The position numbers and the translations under genes were made by a program. Positions 27,337 through 36,508 of a stretch of DNA of 64,000 bases are shown here, in pieces. The DNA is taken from the NCBI RefSeq assembly GCF_009755885.1, contig NZ_VYIX01000002.1, positions 163,956-227,955 of the forward strand, written 5' to 3'. Source of the DNA: Brachyspira sp. SAP_772. GTDB taxonomy: Bacteria; Spirochaetota; Brachyspiria; Brachyspirales; Brachyspiraceae. Positions within the stretch are counted from its first letter, which is position 1. Each line of letters opens with the position of its first letter. The notes under the pieces were generated by a model. The model saw nothing but the letters and a program-made list of their open reading frames with translations. It ran no database searches and had not been told where the DNA came from.

Positions 27337-28074
27337 ATGAAAAATATATTAAAAGTTATTTTATTAATTTCTTTGCTTGCCGTGTTGTCTTGCGGTAAAG
27401 AAGAGAGTGATGTTTTGTATGTAGGCACTAATGCTGAATATCCTCCTTTTGAATATTTAGATGAGAACGGAAATGTGGTTGGATTTGATGTTGAGCTTAT
27501 AAATGAGATATCAAAAATAATAGGAAAGAAAATAGAAATAAAAGATATGACTTTTGATGGACTTATACCTGCTTTAGAGGCAAAAACTATAGATATACTT
27601 ATAGCAGGAATTACAGCTACAGAGTCAAGAAAGAAAGTGATTAATTTTTCTAAGCCTTATTTTGAATCTCAGCAAGCTATAGTAGTAAAAGAAGATAATA
27701 ATACTATCACTAATTTTGACAGTTTAAACAATACCTATACAGTTGGTGTTGTATTAGGATATGTTGGCGATGTTGCTTTAACAGAGAGTAAAAAAGTTGA
27801 TAAGATAGAGAGATTTAATAGAACAGCAGATACTATTGTGGCATTACAAAATGGCAAAATAGATGCTGCTATAATGGATCATCCTATAGCTGTTGGTTAT
27901 ATAAAGAATAATGAAGGCCTTAAAGCTATTAAAACAGATTTATCTATACAAGAACTTTGTATTGGTTTTAGAAAAGAAGATATTAAGCTTTTGGAAGATG
28001 TAAATAATGCTTTAGATACTTTAAAAGAAAACGGCAAATATGATGAGCTTGTAAAAAAATATTTTTTATATTAA
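27337..28074 (+). CDS. Amino-acid ABC transporter substrate-binding lipoprotein (copy 2)
   Basis: A 245-residue paralogue of the preceding gene, alignable throughout (VGTNAEYPPFEYL, GFDVELINEISK, DGLIPALEAKTIDILIAGIT). The lipobox is VLSC (C19). The tandem duplication has diverged clearly, in the ligand lobe as well, so the two may bind different amino acids while sharing one permease. It is 35 bp after copy 1. Confidence 0.93.
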   Translation: MKNILKVILLISLLAVLSCGKEESDVLYVGTNAEYPPFEYLDENGNVVGFDVELINEISKIIGKKIEIKDMTFDGLIPALEAKTIDILIAGITATESRKKVINFSKPYFESQQAIVVKEDNNTITNFDSLNNTYTVGVVLGYVGDVALTESKKVDKIERFNRTADTIVALQNGKIDAAIMDHPIAVGYIKNNEGLKAIKTDLSIQELCIGFRKEDIKLLEDVNNALDTLKENGKYDELVKKYFLY

Positions 28075-28114
28075 AGATAAAAAATGCAGAGTTAATTAAC
28101 GTGAAGGAAAGCAG

Positions 28115-28828
28115 ATGACAGAATATTTAGAGTTGCTTAAAGAAGTATTTATAGCCAATCATAGATATATGTATATGGTTAAGGGGCTTTTATTTTCTAT
28201 AGGAACTACTTTATTTGCTACACTTATTGGTATAGTTCTTGGTATATTAATTGCCCTTATGCAATTATCACATATTTATCCTTTAAAAAATATTAAAGGG
28301 TTTGAGACATTTAATCCTATATCAAAGTTAGCATTTGGGTATGTTAATTTAATAAGAGGTACACCTGCGGTTGTGCAGCTAATGATTTGGGCGAATGTTG
28401 TATTTGTGGGGGCTTTAAGAAATACGCCTATACTTATTATTTCTGCTATAGCTTTTGGTATTAACTCTGCTGCTTATGTTGCTGAGATTATAAGGGCTGG
28501 TATTGAGGGGCTTGATAAGGGGCAGATGGAGGCTTCTAGGGCTTTGGGACTTAATTATGTTCTTTCTATGAAAGAGATTATTATACCGCAGGCTATTAAA
28601 AATATACTTCCTGCTTTGGTGAGTGAGTTTATTGCACTTCTTAAAGAGACTTCTATTGTTGGGTTTATAGGTGGAGTTGATTTACTTCGTTCGGCTAATA
28701 TCATCACCAGTCAAACTTATAGGGGTGTTGAGCCTCTTATTGCTGTGGGTATAATATATTTGATATTAACTTCTATCTTTGCTATGTTTATGAGAAAGGT
28801 AGAGAAGGGGCTTAAACAAGGTGATTAA
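28115..28828 (+). CDS. Amino-acid ABC transporter permease (HisM/GlnP family)
   Basis: 237 residues with about five helices. [20 protein letters not shown] begins the family fold, [16 protein letters not shown] is typical, and the EAA loop is [22 protein letters not shown]. The 3' end overlaps the ATPase gene by 8 bp. It probably works as a homodimer served by both upstream binding proteins. Confidence 0.95.
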   Translation: MTEYLELLKEVFIANHRYMYMVKGLLFSIGTTLFATLIGIVLGILIALMQLSHIYPLKNIKGFETFNPISKLAFGYVNLIRGTPAVVQLMIWANVVFVGALRNTPILIISAIAFGINSAAYVAEIIRAGIEGLDKGQMEASRALGLNYVLSMKEIIIPQAIKNILPALVSEFIALLKETSIVGFIGGVDLLRSANIITSQTYRGVEPLIAVGIIYLILTSIFAMFMRKVEKGLKQGD

Positions 28829-29549
28829 AGTAGAAAATTTACATAAAAAGTTTCATCAATTAGAAGTATTAAAGGGAATAGATGTTAATGTTGAGAAGGG
28901 TGAGATTATTGCTATTATAGGGCCTTCTGGAAGCGGTAAATCCACTTTTTTAAGATGCATAAACAGACTTGAAGAGCCTACCGACGGAAAAATATTTATA
29001 GACGGTGAAAACATATTAGACAAAAAAACTGATATAAATAAGATAAGAGAAAAGGTTGGAATGGTGTTTCAGCATTTTAATTTGTTTCCTCATAAAACAG
29101 TAATGGAAAACATTATCTTAGCACCAATGAAATTAAAGGGCTTAAGCAAAGAAGAGGCAGAAACTAAAGCACTTGAACTATTACAAAAAGTTGGGCTTGT
29201 TGAGAAGAAAGACACCTACCCTAACAAACTTTCAGGCGGACAAAAACAAAGAATTGCTATTGCTAGGGCTTTAGCTATGGAGCCAGAGGTTATGCTTTTT
29301 GATGAGCCTACTTCTGCATTAGACCCTGAGATGATTAAAGAAGTTTTGGACGTTATGATAGATTTGGCTAAAGAAGGTATGACAATGCTTATAGTTACTC
29401 ATGAGATGGGTTTTGCTAAAAATGTTGCAAGCAGAATACTATTTATGAATGATGGTATTATACTTGAAGATGAAAAACCTGAAGAGTTCTTTAATAATCC
29501 TAAACATAATAGAACCAAAGAGTTTTTATATAAAGTTTTGAATAAATAA
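28821..29549 (+). CDS. Amino-acid ABC transporter ATPase (GlnQ/HisP family)
   Basis: A 242-residue ABC ATPase. Walker A is [13 protein letters not shown], the Q-loop is [10 protein letters not shown], the signature is LSGGQKQR, Walker B is [14 protein letters not shown], and the switch histidine is in IVTHEMGFA. These are diagnostic of the polar-amino-acid subfamily. The start overlaps the permease gene. Confidence 0.96.
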   Translation: MIKVENLHKKFHQLEVLKGIDVNVEKGEIIAIIGPSGSGKSTFLRCINRLEEPTDGKIFIDGENILDKKTDINKIREKVGMVFQHFNLFPHKTVMENIILAPMKLKGLSKEEAETKALELLQKVGLVEKKDTYPNKLSGGQKQRIAIARALAMEPEVMLFDEPTSALDPEMIKEVLDVMIDLAKEGMTMLIVTHEMGFAKNVASRILFMNDGIILEDEKPEEFFNNPKHNRTKEFLYKVLNK

Positions 29550-29647
29550 TTTTATATTAAATAATATAACAAACATATTAATTTTTTTGTGTGTAGTTTG
29601 TACTAAAATCATTTTGAATATTATTTGGTGTATAAAAATTATTGATT

Positions 29648-29676
29648 TTGACAAATACTAAAAATACTAGTATAAT
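29648..29676 (+). promoter_or_regulatory. Promoter of the exonuclease III gene
   Basis: Consensus TTGACA (29648-29653) and TATAAT (29671-29676) with a 17-bp spacer, about 27 bp before the start codon. Confidence 0.8.
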
Positions 29677-29702
29677 ATTAAACAACTTATTAAAGGTAAT
29701 AT

Positions 29703-30488
29703 ATGAGTACACTAAAAATAATTTCATGGAATGTTAATGGTATAAGGGCTGCATACAAAAAAGGCTTATTAGATTTTATAAAAAAAGAAGATGCTGATAT
29801 AATATGTTTGCAAGAGACTAAGGCTTTTGAAGAGCAGCTTCCTGAAGATTTAAGAAACATAGAAGGATATCAACTTTTTATCAATCCTGCTGATCCTGAA
29901 ATAAGAAAAGGTTATAGCGGAGTTGCAATATATAGCAAATTAAAACCAAATAAAGAAATAAAAAATAAGTTTGGTTCTAAATTTACAGACAGAGAAGGAA
30001 GAATACTTGCTTTAGAGTTTGATGATTTTACTATATTTAATGTTTATTTTCCTAATGGCGGCAAATCTGAAGAACATTTTAATTATAAGCTTTCTTTTTA
30101 TGATGAAATGACTAAGCATATGATAAAATTAAAAGAGAAAACTAATGTAATATTATGCGGAGATATGAATATTGCTCATGAGGCTATAGACTTGGCTAGA
30201 CCTAAAGAAAATGAAAAGAGTATTGGTTTTTTGCCTGTGGAACGCGAACGCATAACAAAATTTTTAAATAGCGGTTTTACTGATACTTTTAGAATGTTTG
30301 TACAAGAAGGCGGACATTATAGTTGGTGGGATATGAAGACTCGTTCTAGAGAAAAGAATGTGGGCTGGAGAATAGATTATTTCTTTGTTAATAATGAGAT
30401 ATCAAACAACATTAAAAGGGCTGATATTTTAACTGATGTTCTTGGAAGCGATCATTGTCCTATATTAATTGAATGGGATAAAAAATAA
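29703..30488 (+). CDS. xth: Exodeoxyribonuclease III (AP endonuclease)
   Basis: A 261-residue Mg2+-dependent repair nuclease of the ExoIII/APE1 family. Motifs in order: ISWNVNGIRA, CLQETKA (catalytic Glu), GYSGVAIYSK, VYFPNGG, CGDMNIAHEAIDLARP, WRIDYFFV and GSDHCPILIEW (catalytic Asp-His). It repairs abasic sites and trims 3' blocked ends. It has its own strong promoter and appears monocistronic. Confidence 0.96.
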   Translation: MSTLKIISWNVNGIRAAYKKGLLDFIKKEDADIICLQETKAFEEQLPEDLRNIEGYQLFINPADPEIRKGYSGVAIYSKLKPNKEIKNKFGSKFTDREGRILALEFDDFTIFNVYFPNGGKSEEHFNYKLSFYDEMTKHMIKLKEKTNVILCGDMNIAHEAIDLARPKENEKSIGFLPVERERITKFLNSGFTDTFRMFVQEGGHYSWWDMKTRSREKNVGWRIDYFFVNNEISNNIKRADILTDVLGSDHCPILIEWDKK

Positions 30489-30574
30489 TTTTATTTTAAA
30501 CTATATAAAACTATAATATTGATTTTTTCATTATATATAATAAAATTAAAAGATGTATATAAGGAGTAAAAAGA

Positions 30575-30907
30575 ATGGTTAGTACTGTTATAGATGGGAA
30601 GACGGCTATTATTAATATAGAGAAGAATATTATATCTGAAAATGTTGATATATTGGAAGAGAAACTTAATTATATAAAAGATGCTGGAATATTAAATTTC
30701 GTGTTTGATTTTCATAATATAGATTATATGTGTTCTTCTGCTTTAGGATTAATAGCTTCCACTTTAAGAATATCAGGCGAAAAAGGCGGAAAGGTGTATT
30801 TCTGTTCTTTAAGCAGTAAATTAACAAGCTTATTTGAAGCTACAAGATTTCTCACTATAGTAAATACTGCCAAAGATGTTGATGAGGCTTTAAGCAATAT
30901 CAAATAA
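30575..30907 (+). CDS. STAS-domain protein (anti-sigma-factor antagonist type)
   Basis: A 110-residue single STAS domain of the SpoIIAA type. The conserved phosphoacceptor region reads DYMCSSALGLI, so S54/S55 occupy the phosphorylatable site, although the usual preceding Asp is Cys. AAGGAG lies upstream. No anti-sigma kinase or sigma gene is adjacent, so the partner is unknown. It is followed 16 bp later by a YggT gene, probably co-transcribed. Confidence 0.88.
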   Translation: MVSTVIDGKTAIINIEKNIISENVDILEEKLNYIKDAGILNFVFDFHNIDYMCSSALGLIASTLRISGEKGGKVYFCSLSSKLTSLFEATRFLTIVNTAKDVDEALSNIK

Positions 30908-30923
30908 ATAATAATGAGGGTTT

Positions 30924-31244
30924 ATGTTAATACAGATTATTAATTTTATATATGTTCTTATAATGCAGGCTTTAAGGCTTTATTCTTTTATATGGTTTAT
31001 ATGGATTATTATTAGCTGGCTTACTGCTTTTGGGGCTATACATTTAGATTATTATAACCCAATAGTTAATTTCTTTTATAGAATTACTGATGGAGTTATA
31101 GACAAAGTTTTTGGAAACTTTAGAGATAAGCTTATAATAGGTGTGATAGATTTATCTCCTTTAGTATTTTTGCTTATACTTCAAATGGTGATACCTCCTC
31201 TAATCACTATGCTTTATAGATTTATAATTCGTTTAATATTATAA
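30924..31244 (+). CDS. YggT-family membrane protein
   Basis: A 106-residue integral membrane protein with helices at about 10-35 and 70-100. The YggT hallmarks are WIIISWL, NPIVNFFYRITD and a later DLSPLVFLLILQ. The function is poorly known; relatives associate with cell-division or osmotic-stress genes. It sits between the STAS gene and a TPR gene on the same strand. Confidence 0.82.
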   Translation: MLIQIINFIYVLIMQALRLYSFIWFIWIIISWLTAFGAIHLDYYNPIVNFFYRITDGVIDKVFGNFRDKLIIGVIDLSPLVFLLILQMVIPPLITMLYRFIIRLIL

Positions 31245-31275
31245 TTTTATGTTATAAAAAATTGGAACTATTCTT

Positions 31276-33417
31276 ATGGATTCTTTGGAAGATATTAATA
31301 GATATATTAATGATGGTGATTATGAAAGAGCCATAGAAGAATTAAATTTATTAATATATGAAAACCCTGATAATGCCAAAGCTTTTTATATGAGGGGTAA
31401 GTTTAGGTTTATAGATTTACAAAAAAACAAATACGATTATTCAAGTGCAAATCTTTCTTTAATATATTCAAATATAGAGTATGACCTTCTTCATTCTATA
31501 GAGATTGACCCTAATATAATTGATGCCTATAGGGGATTAATGTATTTAAATAGAGATATAGGCAATATAGATAAAGAGAGAGAATATGCTCAGGTTTTAT
31601 TTGAAAAAGACAATAAAGCTTATGATGCTTTGCTTATGCTTGCTAACAGCTATTTAAACAATGGGGAGAATGCTTCAGATTTTCATCAGGCTATTGGGTA
31701 TTATGATGATTTTATTGAGAGAGTTGATATTGAAGAGTCTAAGGTTGCGAGGTTTGAGAGGGGGCTTTGCTATTATAATTTAAATATATTAATTAGGGCA
31801 GATTATGAGGCTAATGAGCTTATAAAAGATTTTCCTTTTTATGATGAGGCTTATTTTCTAAAGGCTATTGCGTTAGCTAAAAATGGTGTTGATAGTGAGT
31901 TTTATTATGATGCTTTATTATTTTTAAATAGGGCTATAGAGCTTAATGATAAAAATTATAATGCCATTTATGAAAGGGCTGAATGGTATTTTAGTAAAGA
32001 AGATTATTTGAATGCTATAGAAAATTACAATATATTGCTTGAAACTGACAACAAATATAAATTGGCTGCTTTACTTGGAAAAGCTGAGGCTTTGCATGAT
32101 TATATTGTAAGCAGTGAATCTTATACAGAAAAAAAACATCTCAATGAAGCATTTTCTTTATTAGATAAAATAATAAAAAACTTTGCTCTTGATAAAAAAT
32201 ATATGAGATATAAATATTATAGGGGTAATTTATATGCTTATATTGGAGAGATTGATAATGCCAAAGCTGAATTTGATGATATATTAAAAAATAATGATGA
32301 GTTTAATGAATGGTTTTATAATGATATATTAGAGTTTTGTTATTATAATGCAAAAACAGATGAGGACTACAAAAATCTTATTAAATATTTAAACAAAACA
32401 AAAGATATTAGGGCTTTAGTATATAAAACATTTTCTTATTACAAATTAAAAAACTATCAAGAATCAGCATTAGCAGCAAAAGAAATATTGGATAATTTAA
32501 ATAATACAAATAATAATAAAGAAACTTTTAATAACAATGAAGATATGTATCATTTAAGATATGTATATGCTTTTTCACTAATAGAGACAAAATCTCATGA
32601 TTATGAAACTATAATAGAAAGCTTAAAAATATCATTAAACAGCAGTGAACTCAATAAAGCTATAATATACAGAAAAATAGCAAAAGTGATGATATATAAC
32701 ATACCTCAAAAATATTATTATGAAGGCATTAAATATTTAGAGATGGCAATAAATATGAATGACTTTTTTGCGTATTATATATATTCAAAAGAGCTATTTT
32801 ATGGAAATATTTTAACTCCGTCTCCTGAACTAGCAATAGGGATGGCTAATACTTCAATCGATTTACACACTACATTTGAGCCGTCTTATATTATTTTGGG
32901 TAGAGCCTACGAACTAGGAAGAGGAATAGAGAAAAACGAAAATAAAGCTTTTGAAATATATTACAAATCTAATGAAATAGCAAAAATGAATAATTATCAT
33001 TCATCTTGTTCTAAAGCTGCATTGGCTCATTGCTATTATAACGGTATAGGCGTAAACAAAAATGAGGCTTTGGCATTAGAATTAATAAAAGAAGCTATAG
33101 ACAACCATAGCGAAAATTGTCATGACTATGTATTATTATTGTATGCTTATTTTGCTCTCATTGGCAAAGATGGTTTTAGTTTAGAGAAAGCAGCTTCTAT
33201 TTTTGATGAGGACATTACATATCATAATAGTTTATCTTTTATTATGACTTTTAAGCGTGTTTATAAGAAGCTTGGTAATAATTCTATGGTAAAAAAACTT
33301 GCTGGTATTGAAAAAGAAACCCTAAAAAACACAGGAGAGTTTAATTTAAATTATTTAAGAAAATATATAAAAAACTATAATGAATATTATCCAATAGTAT
33401 GTTATTATAATAGATAA
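31276..33417 (+). CDS. TPR / Sel1-repeat protein
   Basis: A 713-residue cytoplasmic-looking repeat protein without a signal peptide. TPR-like units occur from residue 1 (DYERAIEELNLLIYENPDNA, AIELNDKNYNAIYERA, DYLNAIENYNIL) to about 450. Sel1-like units follow near 540-620 (GRAYELGRGIEKNENKAFEIY, HCYYNGIGVNKNEALALELI). Such scaffolds mediate protein-protein interaction; no catalytic motif is seen. It starts 31 bp after the YggT gene. Confidence 0.85.
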   Translation: MDSLEDINRYINDGDYERAIEELNLLIYENPDNAKAFYMRGKFRFIDLQKNKYDYSSANLSLIYSNIEYDLLHSIEIDPNIIDAYRGLMYLNRDIGNIDKEREYAQVLFEKDNKAYDALLMLANSYLNNGENASDFHQAIGYYDDFIERVDIEESKVARFERGLCYYNLNILIRADYEANELIKDFPFYDEAYFLKAIALAKNGVDSEFYYDALLFLNRAIELNDKNYNAIYERAEWYFSKEDYLNAIENYNILLETDNKYKLAALLGKAEALHDYIVSSESYTEKKHLNEAFSLLDKIIKNFALDKKYMRYKYYRGNLYAYIGEIDNAKAEFDDILKNNDEFNEWFYNDILEFCYYNAKTDEDYKNLIKYLNKTKDIRALVYKTFSYYKLKNYQESALAAKEILDNLNNTNNNKETFNNNEDMYHLRYVYAFSLIETKSHDYETIIESLKISLNSSELNKAIIYRKIAKVMIYNIPQKYYYEGIKYLEMAINMNDFFAYYIYSKELFYGNILTPSPELAIGMANTSIDLHTTFEPSYIILGRAYELGRGIEKNENKAFEIYYKSNEIAKMNNYHSSCSKAALAHCYYNGIGVNKNEALALELIKEAIDNHSENCHDYVLLLYAYFALIGKDGFSLEKAASIFDEDITYHNSLSFIMTFKRVYKKLGNNSMVKKLAGIEKETLKNTGEFNLNYLRKYIKNYNEYYPIVCYYNR

Positions 33418-33432
33418 TTATCATTTTACTTT

Positions 33433-33461
33433 TTGACAAAAAATCATATTATATATATTAT
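33433..33461 (+). promoter_or_regulatory. Promoter of the DUF1858 gene
   Basis: TTGACA (33433-33438) and TATTAT (33456-33461) with a 17-bp spacer, located between the TPR gene and the small redox-protein gene. Confidence 0.65.
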
Positions 33462-33495
33462 ATAGAAACTAAAAAATTATAAGAGAGGAAAAATT

Positions 33496-33702
33496 ATGAT
33501 AAATAAAACTATGAGTATAGGGGAAATTATACAAATATTTCCAGATTCAGTAGAGATTATGATGAGCTATGGTCTTCATTGTGTAGGATGTCATGTTGCT
33601 AACTGGGAGAGTCTTGAAGAAGGATGCCGAGGTCATGGTATGGACGATGCTAAAATAGATAATTTAGTTAAAGAAATAAATGAGAGATGCTCTAAAAACT
33701 AA
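33496..33702 (+). CDS. DUF1858 redox-disulfide protein
   Basis: A 68-residue small protein of the DUF1858 / hybrid-cluster-protein-associated redox disulfide family. The hallmark C29-V-G-C32-H lies in GLHCVGCHVANWESLEEGC, with a third cysteine (C44). The N-terminus MSIGEIIQIFPDSVEIMMSYG is typical. It may serve in thiol redox or Fe-S/NO defence, inferred from the family's frequent neighbours. It has a strong ribosome-binding site (GAGAGGA) and its own promoter. Confidence 0.88.
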   Translation: MINKTMSIGEIIQIFPDSVEIMMSYGLHCVGCHVANWESLEEGCRGHGMDDAKIDNLVKEINERCSKN

Positions 33703-33751
33703 TTTATTTTTTAATTAAAATATTTTAACTAACTAATTAAAGATTGAAAAT

Positions 33752-33785
33752 AAAAAAAGCTTCGTATTGACAACGAAGCTTTTTT
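33752..33785. terminator. Bidirectional rho-independent terminator
   Basis: AGCTTCG (33758-33764) pairs with CGAAGCT (33774-33780). The stem is flanked by seven A on the left and a T run on the right, so it works on both strands between convergent genes. Confidence 0.88.
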
Positions 33786-33807
33786 ATATTATTTAATTTT
33801 ATATTAT

Positions 33808-34317
33808 TCACACTTGTTTATTTATAAGTACAGATAATTTTTTATTAAGTAAATGTTCTTTTCCTTTGTTATTGTAGCCTATCTTTTTACTTTCATTTAA
33901 TACTTCTTTCATATCTGTAAAAAAGTCTAATGCCTCATCAAACAATTTTGGTGCTAATTTATTTAGATGTTTTAATCTAGCCATTAAAGTTACAAGCTCC
34001 AAACGAAGTGATGAAATTTTTGATGTTTTGTTTAGAGGTATTTTTCTTATTATATCAGACAAAGTAGCTGTTTGAGAAAGGTGAGGGAATTTATTTAATA
34101 TTATCAAATCTGTAATATTTTCTCTTAACTTTCTTAATTCATTAGCTTCTTTCATTTTTTCATTTTGATGATCGCAATACATATGCACATCTTGAAGTCT
34201 TGTATCTATGATAGAGTTTACTTTTCTCTCTTCATCTTCTAATATAATTTTGTAGACTTCTATTTCTTTATTAAGAATTATTTCAATTTTTGTAAGTTCT
34301 TCATATAAGTTAAACAT
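33808..34317 (-). CDS. Probable FlgN-like flagellar export chaperone
   Basis: A 169-residue all-helical, charged protein with coiled-coil character (YEELTKIEIILNKEIEVYK, LEDEERKVNSIIDTRLQDV, EANELRKLRENITDLII). Size, composition and pattern resemble FlgN, the chaperone for hook-filament junction proteins, but FlgN sequences are poorly conserved and no flagellar gene is adjacent. AAGGGA precedes the ATG. An unknown coiled-coil protein is the alternative. Confidence 0.5.
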   Translation of the reverse strand: MFNLYEELTKIEIILNKEIEVYKIILEDEERKVNSIIDTRLQDVHMYCDHQNEKMKEANELRKLRENITDLIILNKFPHLSQTATLSDIIRKIPLNKTSKISSLRLELVTLMARLKHLNKLAPKLFDEALDFFTDMKEVLNESKKIGYNNKGKEHLLNKKLSVLINKQV

Positions 34318-34472
34318 AAAATACCATCCCTTAATTTATATAATAATTATCGATATTTAAAAAATTTACTTTACATAATTTTTTAAATAAGTGTAATAAT
34401 TAAGTATTATTAGTTTTATTTTTTTGTAAATGTATTATAATTATAATTAATTATTTTAAGGATTTTTATTTT

Positions 34473-35537
34473 ATGGAAGATATTAAAAAAGAAGAAGAAA
34501 AAATTGAGTTATTATCTTGTGCTTTAGAGGGCGGATGTTCTGCCAAAATTCCGCCTGATTTGCTTGAAAAAACATTATCACCTCTATTAAAAACAAAAGT
34601 GGATTCTAATTTATTATCTGATGTTGATATAGGTGATGATGCAGGTGTTTATAAGATTTCGGATGATAATGCTATTATATTTACAGTAGATTTTTTCCCT
34701 CCTGTTGTTGCTGATCCTTATTTGTTTGGTGAAATTGCTGCTTGTAATTCTATAAGCGATATATATGCTATGGGAGGAGAGCCTAAGTTAGCTTTAAATA
34801 TTACAATGTATCCAAAAGAAAACTCTCTTAATACGCTTGCAACAATATTAAAAGGCGGACAGGATAAGGCTACAGAAGCAGGAGTGCTAGTTGTAGGAGG
34901 GCATACTATCACAGATACAGCAATTAAATATGGAATGGCTGTTATTGGTTTTGCTAATCCTAATAATATTACTACAAATGCTGCTGCTAAAGATGGAGAT
35001 ATTATAATACTTACAAAGCCTCTTGGTACTGGTTGTTGTTTGGCTGCTATGAGACAGGGTTTAATAAAAGAAAATGCCATTACTGATGTATTTAATGCTA
35101 TGAGCACTTTAAATAAAAAAGCTTGTGCTATAATGAATAAATATAAAGCAAAATGTGCTACAGATATAACAGGTTTTGGACTTGCAGGACATGCTTATAA
35201 GATGGCTAAGGCTAGCGATGTAACTATAGAGATAAGTACATCAGCTTTACCTATGTTTAACAAAACTTATGAAGTGTTGGATATGGGATGTATACCGGGA
35301 GCTGCTTTTACAAATATGCGTTATGTGGGGGAAAATATTTTAGTTGATGAGAATGTGGATTATAGTTTAAAAATGCTTGCTTTTGACCCGCAAACAGCCG
35401 GCGGATTATTTATATGTGTAGATAAAGATAATGCTGAGAATATGCTTGCTGATTTATGGCGTGAGGGCATAGACTGTGCTAGCATTGTTGGAAAAGTAAC
35501 TAAAAAGGATAGAGAATATATACATCTTACTAAATAA
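34473..35537 (+). CDS. selD: Selenide, water dikinase (selenophosphate synthetase)
   Basis: A 354-residue enzyme making selenophosphate from selenide and ATP. The catalytic segment GGCSAKIPP places C22 and K25 at the sites of E. coli C17 and K20; the enzyme uses cysteine, not selenocysteine. Also visible are DIGDDAGVY, TVDFFPPVV, ACNSISDIYAMGG and the C-terminal DPQTAGGL. It implies selenoprotein or selenouridine use by the organism; no selA or selB is in the window. It has an ATG start with AAGGA about 10 bp upstream. Confidence 0.95.
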   Translation: MEDIKKEEEKIELLSCALEGGCSAKIPPDLLEKTLSPLLKTKVDSNLLSDVDIGDDAGVYKISDDNAIIFTVDFFPPVVADPYLFGEIAACNSISDIYAMGGEPKLALNITMYPKENSLNTLATILKGGQDKATEAGVLVVGGHTITDTAIKYGMAVIGFANPNNITTNAAAKDGDIIILTKPLGTGCCLAAMRQGLIKENAITDVFNAMSTLNKKACAIMNKYKAKCATDITGFGLAGHAYKMAKASDVTIEISTSALPMFNKTYEVLDMGCIPGAAFTNMRYVGENILVDENVDYSLKMLAFDPQTAGGLFICVDKDNAENMLADLWREGIDCASIVGKVTKKDREYIHLTK

Positions 35538-35554
35538 CAAATTAAGTTTTTTTG

Positions 35555-35990
35555 TTTGTGGTGGCTTTGCCCCCTGCGAAGCGTGCCCGAAGGGCGAAAA
35601 CTTTTTGCTACGGGAAAAAGTTGAATAAAAAACTTATATAAAAGGTATAGTTATTTAAAAATATACTGAAAAATTTTAACTTTATTTATTTTATTATTTG
35701 CAGGGCTTTGCCCCGTACCCCACTTCTTTTGCGACCGAAGGGAGTGCCTTTGGCCCGCCGCAAAGAAGCAAAAAGGCTGCATTAAAAAACTAGTTTTAAA
35801 ACATATCCAAAATCAGATATTATTTTGTATTAATACATATTCCAACATATAAATTGCACTTTTTGGTTCTTTGACGAAGTCCGCACCGCGACCGAAGGGA
35901 GTCCTTCAGGGCGACCGAAGGAAGTGCCTGCGACTGAAAGAAGTACCTTTAGGTATGGGTGCGAGCTGCTGGAAAAAGAACAAGTAAAAA
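35555..35990 (-). repeat. Dispersed intergenic repeat R3 (expanded copy)
   Basis: A reverse-orientation composite after selD. Module C (35565-35640) holds GCGAAGCGTGCCCGAAGG and CTTTTTGCTACGGGAAAAAG. Module B (35700-35790) holds CCCCACTTCTTTTGCGACCG and GCAAAAAGGCTGCATT. The final block (about 35870-35965) contains several imperfect tandem units of GCGACCGAAGGAAGTGCCT. Only this and the copy near 51.15 kb show this internal expansion. Confidence 0.82.
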
Positions 35991-36046
35991 ATTTACTATA
36001 TAAATAACAATGGGGATTTAAAGCTGCTTCTTGTTGTTTGAATAAT

Positions 36047-36075
36047 TTGACAAAATATACTTTTTATGATATAGT
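36047..36075 (+). promoter_or_regulatory. Promoter upstream of the heptamer array
   Basis: Consensus TTGACA (36047-36052) and TATAGT (36070-36075) with a 17-bp spacer. The predicted start near 36082 is only about 13 bp before the tandem array, so the array would be transcribed. Confidence 0.75.
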
Positions 36076-36094
36076 GTAAAAATAGATTTAAGAG

Positions 36095-36241
36095 AACTCT
36101 AAACTCTAAACTCTAAACTCTAAACTCTAAACTCTAAACTCTAAACTCTAAACTCTAAACTCTAAACTCTAAACTCTAAACTCTAAACTCTAAACTCTAA
36201 ACTCTAAACTCTAAACTCTAAACTCTAAACTCTAAACTCTA
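36095..36241. repeat. Perfect tandem array, 21 copies of AACTCTA
   Basis: 147 bp equal exactly 21 uninterrupted heptamers with no substitution. The array is immediately followed by GTTTAAAGTTAGAATAGAG, which is partly complementary to the unit. It lies in the presumed 5' leader of the TPR gene at 36.5 kb. The absence of variants suggests recent slippage. Confidence 0.97.
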
Positions 36242-36328
36242 GTTTAAAGTTAGAATAGAGTAAAAATATTTTAAATTTTTTGTAAAAAGATATAATAATT
36301 TAAAATATTTAATTAAAAGAGAACAAGA

Positions 36329-36508
36329 ATGAGTAATAATTTTGATGAAAAAGTTCCTGAATTATAAGATGCTATTGATTCTGAGGCAAGTATGTTCTGT
36401 TCCTACAGAAGAGATATTGAAGCATTAAAGAAATTTACTTTATTAACTATAAAAATATTAAAGGGGAAGTATTATGAATATAATAAAAAAAATAAATCAA
36501 TTACATAA
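36329..36508 (+). pseudogene. Relic of a small ORF with an in-frame stop
   Basis: ATG at 36329 reads MSNNFDEKVPEL and then TAA (36365-36367). The same frame continues DAIDSEASMFCSYRRDIEALKKF to a stop at 36506. One base change (CAA to TAA) would explain the break. The peptide is of normal coding composition, but I do not recognise it. It overlaps the start of the following TPR gene in another frame. Confidence 0.35.

Noticed and set aside
34536..34550. Possible selenocysteine at the SelD active site
   Set aside because: The codon at the active-site position is TGT (Cys) with no in-frame TGA.
36095..36241. Telomere-like or CRISPR-like interpretation of the heptamer array
   Set aside because: The unit is 7 bp without spacers and lies in the interior of a gene-dense region; it resembles plant telomere repeats only by chance and is a plain tandem repeat.
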